From Deltaproteobacteria bacterium (GTDB lineage Bacteria > Desulfobacterota > Desulfarculia > Adiutricales > JAGVGV01): 5,179 nucleotides of DNA. Under the pieces are notes generated by a model. It saw only the letters and a list, made by a program, of their open reading frames with translations, was not told where the DNA came from and did not search any database. A program made the position numbers and the translations under genes. Below are positions 1-5,179 of the stretch, piece after piece. The stretch covers positions 1 through 5,179 of the forward strand of contig JADFXS010000227.1 in assembly GCA_015233515.1 (NCBI GenBank), written 5' to 3'. Every line of letters starts with the position of its first letter. Positions within the stretch are counted from its first letter, which is position 1.

Positions 1-557
1 ACCCTTATTACATTAACGGCATGATCAATTTAGGTAGCGCCATGGAGGTGCAGGGCCGGTTGGACGAGGCGGCTAAATACAACCACATGGCCTTGAATAT
101 CTGGCCCGAATCTCCCCACGCTCTGTTCAATTTGGGCATGGTGAGTTTCAAAAAAAACGACTTGGAAAATGCTCGTCATTTTTTTGAATTGTCCTTGGAA
201 AAACCCGGTGCGCTGCCCTTAAGCCACTTTTTTTTAGGTCTGACCCTGGAAAGACTGGCTTTGCTACCCCTGGCCGAAAACCAATATCAACTGGCCATAG
301 CCGCCAAGGCCATGGCGCCGGAGGCCAGCCACCACCTGGGTTTGATCGCCTTGAACCGGGGTGAAAACGATAAAGCCCTGGCTTTATTCCGACAAGCCGT
401 GGCTCTGAACCCCGGTTTATCGGAAGCACATATGAATCTGGCCGAATTGTATCGAAAAAACGGTTCTTTTGATCTCGCTCGCCGCCAGGCCGAAAAAGCC
501 GCCCATTTAGGTTTTTCCGGAGCGTCCGAATTTTTACGGCAACTCGAAAAACCATAA
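1..557 (+). CDS. Tetratricopeptide-repeat (TPR) protein, C-terminal part (5' end outside window)
   Basis: The reading frame is open from the first complete codon (position 3) to TAA at 555-557, giving 184 visible residues. The ATG at 21 is unlikely to be the true start, because the residues before it (PYYING) already belong to the first repeat. Five TPR units follow one another in 34-residue phase, at about residues 4-37, 38-71, 72-105, 106-139 and 140-173. Each has the usual small/large pattern (NLG near position 8, A near 20, P near 32), for example NLGMVSFKKNDLENA and HMNLAELYRKNGSFDLA. TPR arrays form a right-handed superhelix that binds peptides or partner proteins. No catalytic or membrane domain is visible in this part. 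The repeat style resembles the C-terminal TPR arrays of large membrane glycosyltransferase-type proteins, but the N-terminus that would show this is missing. The gene is convergent with the exosortase gene, 68 bases away, so the two are not in one operon. The family call is secure; the function is unknown. Confidence 0.9.
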   Translation, partial: PYYINGMINLGSAMEVQGRLDEAAKYNHMALNIWPESPHALFNLGMVSFKKNDLENARHFFELSLEKPGALPLSHFFLGLTLERLALLPLAENQYQLAIAAKAMAPEASHHLGLIALNRGENDKALALFRQAVALNPGLSEAHMNLAELYRKNGSFDLARRQAEKAAHLGFSGASEFLRQLEKP

Positions 558-569
558 GGTTATTTTGAG
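543..569. terminator. Imperfect hairpin over the TPR stop codon, between convergent genes
   Basis: Positions 543-553 (CTCGAAAAACC) pair with 558-569 (GGTTATTTTGAG) around an ATAA loop. This gives 11 pairs including one G-T, with a single bulged A at 562. The loop and 3' arm contain the TPR stop codon TAA (555-557). The site lies where transcripts from both sides converge, as expected for a two-way terminator or an mRNA 3'-end stem. However, neither strand has a clear run of T directly after the stem, and the stem is AT-rich in its middle. A standard intrinsic terminator is therefore not demonstrated. Confidence 0.3.
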
Positions 570-625
570 CGCTCGGCAAAACTGCCATCTGACTGACTGT
601 AAATTTCGAGAACCACCGAAAATAG

Positions 626-1204
626 TCACGCGGGTAATCCGCCTTCGGGCTTTTGAGGTTGGCGTCGAAAGGGCCTGATGCCGCGCGGCGCCAGGGCCAG
701 GGAGTAGACCGCCGCGAAGGAAAGCCCCCCGCCCACGATCATGTTAAAAATATCGGACAGTTCGTGCATCAAATCAAAAGAGGCCGGGGAGCGCGAGGAA
801 ATTACCAAGACCACCGTCAGCCGGGTCAAATTAGCCGCCTCCATGACCACGGCGCCCAAAACCAGCCATAATATTCTTCGACGAAAACTTGAGGCCGGGA
901 CCGTGACCGCCACGGCTAAAAAAATAAAAAAACCGCCAAAAAATCCCGTGCATTCCTCGTCCACGCGAAAAGATAAGGGGCTGCCTTCCACAAATAGGGT
1001 GTGATCTTCCCGGTGAACGACCAAGCCGAAAGCCGTTCCGGTTTTTTCCAATTCCCAGGCCAGAATCGGTCGCATCGGGTTGACTACATGAGCCCTGAAC
1101 CAATTTATGTTCCATAAAACTTGAGAAACAAGGACATAGACCAGGATAAATTTGACTACCCAACGCCAAACTTGAGTATCAATTTCGCGATCCAGTTTCA
1201 GCAA
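626..1204 (-). CDS. Exosortase/archaeosortase-family transpeptidase-like membrane protein
   Basis: This is a 192-residue integral membrane protein of the exosortase/archaeosortase family. These enzymes process exported proteins that carry a C-terminal tripartite sorting signal (short motif, hydrophobic stretch, basic tail). The catalytic triad known for the family is visible: Cys85 in VDEECTGFF, Arg128 in NLTRLTVV and His147 in FDLMHEL. Each sits at the edge of a hydrophobic segment. Membrane segments are at about 14-33, 88-106, 111-134 and 150-172, and the tail is basic. At 192 residues it is a short form without an extra C-terminal domain; the long EpsI-fused types are much larger. Start: TTG at 1204-1202, supported by AAGGA six bases upstream; the overlap with the preceding stop also fits. 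The subtype cannot be assigned by eye. Short forms include XrtH, which serves IPTL-CTERM proteins, and various archaeosortase-like types. Its partner gene upstream encodes a GNAT-fold protein. A possible substrate is the secreted protein starting at 2851. Confidence 0.88.
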   Translation of the reverse strand: MLKLDREIDTQVWRWVVKFILVYVLVSQVLWNINWFRAHVVNPMRPILAWELEKTGTAFGLVVHREDHTLFVEGSPLSFRVDEECTGFFGGFFIFLAVAVTVPASSFRRRILWLVLGAVVMEAANLTRLTVVLVISSRSPASFDLMHELSDIFNMIVGGGLSFAAVYSLALAPRGIRPFRRQPQKPEGGLPA

Positions 1205-2328
1205 GAGACTTCCTTTTTGAAAATGCTTCTTCTTCGGGGAATGGTATAGTCGGCGGTTTTGAACAAGGACAACATCTCTTCGTTGGTTTCCAGGATGTGG
1301 GAAGTTTCGGCGTATTTAAAACCCAAGTCGATCAGCGACTCCACCAGTTCCACCCCTAAGATCAGATAGAGGCCTGTCCCCTGATATTTCCTGGCCACGC
1401 CGATGAGGTGAAAGTCAATGATTTCCCTCTGCCGCATGGCGCGAAGGATGTGCCACCAGCCAAATGGAAATAGCCGGCCCCGAGCCTTTTGAAAAGCTCG
1501 GGACAAGCTGGGGACGGTAATCGCAAACCCGGCCAATTCCCCCTGTTCATCTTCCACCAATCTTAAAAAACGCCGGTCTATTACGGGAGCGTACATTTTA
1601 ACGTAATAATCTATCTGCCGTTCGGTTAGAGGCACGGTTCCATACAAATGGTCATAGCTTTCGTTGTAAAGGCGGAAAACTTCCTTCCCGCGGCGGAGCA
1701 ACTCCCGGTTGGATTTAAACTTAATGACCTTGAAATTGCTACGCTTGCTCACCCAGTCGGCCATTTGCTTGAATGGGGCCAGGAATTCCTTTGAGGGGCG
1801 CATGATTTTGAGTTCAACATAGTCCGCTTCCCGTCTGAATCCGTATTTCTCCACGAACTCACGGTAATAGGGCGGGCTGTATCTGACCGTGATGGGCGCC
1901 ACCGTGTCAAAGCCTTCGATGAGCAATCCCTCGAGATCCATGTCGCAGAAACCTTGGGGGCCGGAGATGGTAGTCAGGCCTTTTTCCCGGGCTAGATTTT
2001 CCGCGGCTTGGAATAAAGCCCGGGCGGCTTCCCAATCTTCAATGACGTCGAACCATCCGAATCTAAGGTTTTTGGTCTGGTATTTTTCGTTAGCGGCCCG
2101 GCTGAAAATGCCCGCCAGACGCCCCACGGGCCGGCCATCCCGGTAAGCCAAAAAAAGCCTGGTTTCCGCGTGTTCGTAAGCGGGATTACGGGCCGGGTCA
2201 AAGGTCATGAGTTCGTCCCGCATCATGAGGGGAACCCAATAAGGATTTCCGCGAAGAATTTGGTGAGGAACCTTGACGAAAGTTTTCAGATCGTTCCTGG
2301 TTTCCACCACCCGGATGTCAATATTCAT
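1198..2328 (-). CDS. YghO-like GNAT-fold acyltransferase (bacterial ceramide synthase-like family)
   Basis: The protein has 376 residues from ATG at 2328; a TTG two codons further upstream (2334) is an alternative start. Neither start has a good Shine-Dalgarno sequence. It matches the layout of the E. coli YghO-like family as I recall it. The N-terminal half has NPYWVPL, DGRPVGRLAGIFSRAANEKY, FGWFDV, a GPQGFCDMDLEGLLIEGFD block and SPPYYREFVEKYGF. The C-terminal half is a GNAT domain with the acyl-CoA loop VARKYQGTG (residues 311-319) and a following ETSHILETNEEM segment. The GNAT fold transfers acyl groups from acyl-CoA or acyl carrier protein. A branch of this family is reported as bacterial ceramide synthase (bCerS) in Caulobacter, acylating a sphingoid base. 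No serine palmitoyltransferase or reductase gene is visible here, so the substrate remains open. The gene overlaps the exosortase gene by 7 bases and is almost certainly co-transcribed with it. The family call is good; the reaction is uncertain. Confidence 0.8.
   Translation of the reverse strand: MNIDIRVVETRNDLKTFVKVPHQILRGNPYWVPLMMRDELMTFDPARNPAYEHAETRLFLAYRDGRPVGRLAGIFSRAANEKYQTKNLRFGWFDVIEDWEAARALFQAAENLAREKGLTTISGPQGFCDMDLEGLLIEGFDTVAPITVRYSPPYYREFVEKYGFRREADYVELKIMRPSKEFLAPFKQMADWVSKRSNFKVIKFKSNRELLRRGKEVFRLYNESYDHLYGTVPLTERQIDYYVKMYAPVIDRRFLRLVEDEQGELAGFAITVPSLSRAFQKARGRLFPFGWWHILRAMRQREIIDFHLIGVARKYQGTGLYLILGVELVESLIDLGFKYAETSHILETNEEMLSLFKTADYTIPRRRSIFKKEVSC
1211..1215 (-). promoter_or_regulatory. 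Ribosome binding site for the TTG-started exosortase gene
   Basis: On the minus strand AAGGA (1215 to 1211) lies six bases before the TTG start at 1204. It is embedded in the last codons of the upstream gene (AAA AAG GAA GTC). It supports TTG as the real start and suggests that the two genes are translated from one message. Confidence 0.6.
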
Positions 2329-2382
2329 GGGCAAACCCGACAGGACGGTTTAGCGGCCTGGAGGATCACCGGCCACAGCCCA

Positions 2383-2411
2383 AGACTAACCGCCGGGGTC
2401 GGACAAGTCAA
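2383..2411 (-). promoter_or_regulatory. Weak candidate promoter for the acyltransferase-exosortase pair
   Basis: On the minus strand TTGACT (2411 to 2406) matches the -35 consensus at five of six bases. Seventeen bases later, TAGTCT (2388 to 2383) matches the -10 consensus at only three of six. The distance to the ATG at 2328 is about 50 bases, which is reasonable. The poor -10 makes this tentative; an activator or another sigma factor could be needed. Confidence 0.25.
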
Positions 2412-2423
2412 GACCAGGTCTTG
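2409..2423. promoter_or_regulatory. 15-base palindrome, operator-like
   Basis: CAAGACC (2409-2415), one central A (2416) and GGTCTTG (2417-2423) form a perfect 7+1+7 inverted repeat. It lies about 80 bases upstream of the acyltransferase start. Its left arm overlaps the candidate minus-strand -35 TTGACT by three bases. The one-base centre suits a dimeric DNA-binding protein better than an RNA stem. No regulator gene is present in the window to match it, so the binding factor is unknown. Confidence 0.35.
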
Positions 2424-2743
2424 GCCCTCCCAAAGCAAACTTATTTGGAAGTTAGAAGTACCTGACCCTACGGCGCACGAGTTGATGGGGAAAAGAGACC
2501 ATCTTGAAGTATGATCGGCGACGATTGGAAAGGCCCTGGCGGTTATAGCCGGTGCTCAATTGGTGTCATCGATATTCATTTTCGAGTGAGGTTTCAGGGG
2601 TTAGAGATTGTAAGATTGGCGAAGTCTCCGACCGCCGGGAGAACTCTCAAACCATCTTTAATTAATCGAAAACCAAAACATGATCTTATCACACCGGCGT
2701 TGATTGGATTGATTATAACTATAAATAATTCGACACCGATACC

Positions 2744-2773
2744 TTGACTATTTTCATCAAAAAATGATATTAT
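2744..2773 (+). promoter_or_regulatory. Sigma-70 type promoter with extended -10, for the secreted-protein gene
   Basis: TTGACT at 2744-2749 matches the -35 consensus at five of six bases. After an 18-base spacer comes TATTAT at 2768-2773, five of six to the -10 consensus, preceded by TG at 2765-2766 (extended -10, TGATATTAT). The start of transcription would fall near 2780, leaving an untranslated leader of about 70 bases rich in pyrimidines. The surroundings are AT-rich. This is the best promoter-like sequence found in the window. Confidence 0.6.
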
Positions 2774-2835
2774 TCAGCTAAAGTTAGGTTTTCTTTCCAT
2801 TTCTATTTCCAAAACATGACCAAACAGTTTATTTT

Positions 2836-2840
2836 AAGGA
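2836..2840 (+). promoter_or_regulatory. Ribosome binding site for the secreted-protein gene
   Basis: AAGGA ends ten bases before the ATG at 2851. A nearer ATG at 2841 touches the site directly and runs ATG GTG TGA, stopping after two codons in another frame, so it is not the start. The ATG at 2851 is followed at once by a good signal peptide, which settles the start. Confidence 0.6.
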
Positions 2841-2850
2841 ATGGTGTGAA

Positions 2851-5179
2851 ATGCTCCATTTAAAAACTACCGGCAAGGTCGGCTTGATTTTTCTATTGAG
2901 CGTCCTGGCTTGGGCCATGGTTTTGGTTATTCCCGAAATGTCCCTGGCTACAACCTGGCCGGTGATCAATACCGCTGATTCAGGCCAGGGCTCATTACGG
3001 GCTGCCTTGGCCGAGCTTGCCGACGGCGATACTATTATTCTCAACGTAACAGGGACCATATTCCTGAATCCAGCCAACGGGCCTCTGGTTATCGCGAATA
3101 AGAATATAACCATCATCGGTTCAAGCGACGGCGTGGCCATCTCTGGAAGTTCTCAGGTGAGTATTTTCAAGGTCAGCAAAACCGGAGCGACTATCTCCGC
3201 GCTGACCATTCGTGATGGCAAATTCATGAGTAACGGTGACGCGGGCGGCGCCATAACCGTTGAGGCCTCAGGCGGGCTCACTTTGAGTTTTTGTGACATC
3301 GCCGGAAATATCAGCAAGCAAGGTGGAGGTATTTACAACGCCGGCACGCTTAGCGCCACCGGCTGCAACTTCATCAGCAACATCTCCCATGGGCAGGGCG
3401 GCGGTATCTATAACACAGGCACCCTTAATCTCGACAGCTGCACTTTCAGCGGCAACACCGCCAATGGGCAGGGCGGTGGAATCTATAATGACCTTACCGG
3501 CACGGTTACTCTTAAAAACTGCACGTTCAACAGCAGCAACAACGCCCAAGATGCCGGTGGCGGAGTATCCAACACGGGCACGCTCAGCGCCACTAACTGC
3601 ACTTTTAACAGCAACTACGCATCAAACAATTCAGGTGGCGGAATTTATAACAACGGCACCCTTAACCTCTACACCTGCACCATCAGCGGCAACTACTCCT
3701 CCTCCGGATCCGGTGGCGGAGTGGCCAACGCGGGCACGCTCAGCGCCGTGAGCTGCACCATCAGCAGCAACCACTCCTCCTATGGCGGCGGAATCTATAA
3801 CAACGGCACCCTTAGTCTCGACAGCTGCAGTATCAATGGCAACAACTACGCCTCCAATTTCGGTGGCGGGGCGGCCAACGCCGGCACGCTCAGCGCCACT
3901 AATTGCACCATCGATGGCAATAGAACCACTGCCGGGCCGGGCGGCGGAATTTATAATTTCAGCACCGGCAAGCTTACTCTCACCAGTTGCACCGCCAGCG
4001 GCAACAGCAGTACTTCCGATGTCGGCGGCGGTGTGGCCAACGCCGGAACACTCAGCGCCGTTAATTGCACCATCAGCGGCAACACTACTAATAGCAAAGG
4101 CGGCGGAGTGGCCAATCAGGGCGCGCTGACCTTGACCAATTGTACTATCACCAATAACACCGACAATAGCAAAACGGCCGCCGGTCTATATCAATACGGA
4201 GCCGCGCCCACCGCTTCCTTGTTTAACAACATTATCGCCGCCAACACCGGGGGTGGTAACGTCAAATCCATTAGCGGGACCTTGACATCCCTCGGGTACA
4301 ACCTGGTAGGGGAAAACACCGGCGGTTACTTTATCGCCACTGATATCATCAATAACCTCCCGGTTTTGGGGGCGCTGAGCAGCAACGGCGGGCAAACCAA
4401 GACTCATGCCTTGCTGGCCGGCAGCCCGGCCATCGACGCCGGCACCTGCACCGGGGCCCCCGCCACGGACCAGCGCGGCGTGACCAGACCCCAGGACGGG
4501 AAAGGCATAGGCACGGCGGCCTGTGACATCGGCTCTTATGAGAAAGAGAACCCCAATCCCGGCAGGGTCAATGCTCCGCCGATCGCCAATTATCAGTATG
4601 TCGCGGCCTTGAGATCCGCCGGGTCGATTCCGATCACCCTCAGCGGAAGTGACTGGGACGGCGATACGCTCTCATACACTATTGTCTCCAATCCGACCCA
4701 CGGCACCCTAAGCGGGACGCCGCCTAATCTGACTTACGCTTATCGCTCGCAGGATCAGGATCCCAAGGATTCTTTCAAATTCAAGGTCACTGCCGGCGGT
4801 TACAGCCGAACGGGCGTGGTGGATATAGAATTTTTCATAACTAAACCCACACTTGTCCCCACCGCGGCCCATGATCAGAATGTCACCACCACCATCAACC
4901 AACCCCTCAGCCTCATGTTAACCAGTTCCGATTGGAATAATCTGCAGGTGAGTTACACCATCGTGACCGCCCCGGCCCATGGGACTTTATCGGGCAACAC
5001 GAAGAATTGGGCCTATACCCCGACCGCGAATTACACCGGATACGACTATTTTACTTTCAAGGCTGATAATGGGACCGGCCGATACACTTATGGACGAATC
5101 AACATTATGGTCGGCGTCGCCAACTGGCCGCCGGTGGCGGCCTTTACCTGGGTAAGAAACCCAAATGATCACGGCAATT
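2851..5179 (+). CDS. Secreted right-handed beta-helix, choice-of-anchor-Q-like protein with Ig-like domains (3' end outside window)
   Basis: The frame is open from ATG 2851 to the right edge: 776 codons without a stop, the largest gene here. Residues 1-33 form a signal peptide: basic start (LKTTGK), long hydrophobic core, likely cleavage after SLA. Residues 34-130 resemble the entry of Pmp-like beta-helix proteins (INTADSGQGSLRAALAELADGDTIIL, then ITIIGSSDG and LTIRDG). Residues 131-468 hold about 13 coils of 24-28 residues with GGG(I/V)xN, GTL and C-x-(I/F)-x-x-N motifs. Residues 469-564 match the choice-of-anchor Q segment (SNGGQTKTHALLAGSPAIDAG, TDQRGVTRP, CDIGSYE). Two Ig/cadherin-like domains follow (about 574-664 and 671-755), each with D-W, LSYTIV or VSYTIV, HGTLSG and F-(K/T)-FK. 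NWPPVAAFTW at 758-767 opens a PKD-like domain. The protein is exported to the cell surface or medium; adhesion or carbohydrate binding is possible but unproven. A C-terminal sorting signal for the nearby exosortase would lie past the window. Confidence 0.88.
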   Translation, partial: MLHLKTTGKVGLIFLLSVLAWAMVLVIPEMSLATTWPVINTADSGQGSLRAALAELADGDTIILNVTGTIFLNPANGPLVIANKNITIIGSSDGVAISGSSQVSIFKVSKTGATISALTIRDGKFMSNGDAGGAITVEASGGLTLSFCDIAGNISKQGGGIYNAGTLSATGCNFISNISHGQGGGIYNTGTLNLDSCTFSGNTANGQGGGIYNDLTGTVTLKNCTFNSSNNAQDAGGGVSNTGTLSATNCTFNSNYASNNSGGGIYNNGTLNLYTCTISGNYSSSGSGGGVANAGTLSAVSCTISSNHSSYGGGIYNNGTLSLDSCSINGNNYASNFGGGAANAGTLSATNCTIDGNRTTAGPGGGIYNFSTGKLTLTSCTASGNSSTSDVGGGVANAGTLSAVNCTISGNTTNSKGGGVANQGALTLTNCTITNNTDNSKTAAGLYQYGAAPTASLFNNIIAANTGGGNVKSISGTLTSLGYNLVGENTGGYFIATDIINNLPVLGALSSNGGQTKTHALLAGSPAIDAGTCTGAPATDQRGVTRPQDGKGIGTAACDIGSYEKENPNPGRVNAPPIANYQYVAALRSAGSIPITLSGSDWDGDTLSYTIVSNPTHGTLSGTPPNLTYAYRSQDQDPKDSFKFKVTAGGYSRTGVVDIEFFITKPTLVPTAAHDQNVTTTINQPLSLMLTSSDWNNLQVSYTIVTAPAHGTLSGNTKNWAYTPTANYTGYDYFTFKADNGTGRYTYGRINIMVGVANWPPVAAFTWVRNPNDHGN
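3241..4255 (+). repeat. Array of about 13 beta-helix coil repeats of 72-84 bases, alternating in two sub-types
   Basis: Coils begin at 3241, 3322, 3397, 3472, 3556, 3634, 3712, 3784, 3862, 3940, 4024, 4099 and 4177. Type A reads GGG(V/A)(A/S)N-x-GTLSA(T/V)xC; the first A coil, at 3322, has IYN. Type B reads GGGIYN-x-GTL(N/S)LxxC, with two longer variants at 3472 and 3940 that carry an extra TG(T/K)(V/L)TL. From 3556 to 4176 the order is A-B-A-B-A-B-A-B, so the higher-order unit is two coils, 150-162 bases. The likeness is visible in DNA as well: GGCACGCTCAGCGCC occurs in the A coils at 3556, 3712 and 3862, with close variants at 3322 and 4024. GGCACCCTTA recurs in the B coils at 3397, 3634 and 3784. 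The last coil (4177) lacks the cysteine and caps the helix. Confidence 0.85.

Larger units (their letters stand above)
2329..2743. other. Intergenic divergent control region without a convincing gene
   Basis: This stretch separates the minus-strand acyltransferase gene from the plus-strand secreted-protein gene. I find no protein family, RNA gene or mobile-element remnant in it. Base composition shifts from mixed near 2340-2640 to clearly AT-rich from about 2650, as is usual ahead of a promoter. An open frame at 2511-2747 encodes 78 residues, but it has no good ribosome binding site, no recognisable domain and codon use unlike the neighbours, so I do not call it a gene. Small inverted elements are present: the palindrome at 2409-2423, and TCTCC (2625-2629) facing GGAGA (2638-2642). 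Confidence 0.6.

Noticed and set aside
148..588. 146-residue open frame on the minus strand opposite the TPR gene.
   Set aside because: It is a shadow of the TPR frame; the plus-strand product has five clear TPR units in correct phase, while this one resembles nothing.
2170..2514. 114-residue plus-strand open frame running from inside the acyltransferase gene into the intergenic region.
   Set aside because: Half of it is antisense to well-supported acyltransferase codons, and the remainder shows no domain or ribosome binding site.
2625..2642. TCTCC facing GGAGA as an intrinsic terminator.
   Set aside because: The stem has only five pairs with an eight-base loop and no following T-run, and no gene ends near it.
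2511..2747. Possible 78-residue gene in the intergenic region, plus strand.
   Set aside because: It has no ribosome binding site, no recognisable domain, unlike codon use, and its end overlaps the -35 box of the promoter at 2744.
2829..3140. 103-residue minus-strand open frame opposite the signal peptide region.
   Set aside because: The plus-strand reading gives a good signal peptide and beta-helix entry. This frame covers the promoter-side leader and has no support.
3268..3549. Minus-strand open frame of 93 residues within the beta-helix array.
   Set aside because: It is antisense to the repeat-coding sequence and is kept open by the repeated codons; it has no ribosome binding site or known domain.
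3293..4129. Two long open frames (3293-3751 and 3782-4129) in the second plus-strand frame, rich in Ala, Pro, Thr and Ser.
   Set aside because: They lie inside the beta-helix array, shifted by one base from the real frame. Their repeats simply mirror the coil repeats, and they have no start signals of their own.
3241..4255. CRISPR array or minisatellite reading of the 72-84 base repeats.
   Set aside because: Repeat units vary in length and sequence, keep a reading frame throughout and encode beta-helix coils; there are no identical short repeats with unique spacers.

Overview
The window carries four protein-coding genes, two of them cut by its edges. The presence of an exosortase-family membrane enzyme points to a Gram-negative bacterium with an outer membrane. 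Moderate GC content in the genes, together with the families present (TPR protein, YghO-like acyltransferase, exosortase, choice-of-anchor secreted protein), would fit a Desulfobacterota/'deltaproteobacterial' genome. That placement is inference and is weak. No rRNA, tRNA, insertion sequence, integrase or CRISPR array was seen.

Layout. (1) Positions 1-557, plus strand: the C-terminal part of a tetratricopeptide-repeat protein whose reading frame is open to the left edge. (2) Positions 558-625: a short convergent gap, with an imperfect hairpin (543-569) lying over the TPR stop codon. (3) Positions 626-2328, minus strand: a two-gene unit, read right to left. A YghO-like GNAT-fold acyltransferase comes first, then a small exosortase/archaeosortase-family protein that starts with TTG and overlaps the end of the first gene by 7 bases. 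(4) Positions 2329-2850: about 520 bases without a convincing gene. It is the divergent control region, with a 15-base palindrome on the acyltransferase side and a good sigma-70 type promoter (TTGACT, 18 bases, extended -10 TGATATTAT) on the plus-strand side. (5) Positions 2851-5179, plus strand: the largest gene, open to the right edge. It encodes at least 776 residues of a secreted protein: signal peptide, right-handed beta-helix of about 13 coils, a choice-of-anchor-Q-like segment, two tandem bacterial Ig/cadherin-like domains and the start of a third, PKD-like domain.

How they may fit together. Exosortases cut and anchor or release exported proteins that carry a short C-terminal sorting signal. 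Beta-helix proteins of the choice-of-anchor type are typical carriers of such signals. The secreted protein and the exosortase lie on either side of one divergent control region, separated only by the acyltransferase gene, so an enzyme-substrate pair is plausible. The decisive piece, the C-terminus of the secreted protein, lies outside the window. The most striking sequence structure is the beta-helix itself. Its coils alternate between two sub-types, which suggests growth by copying two coils at a time, and one cysteine per coil recurs in twelve consecutive coils.
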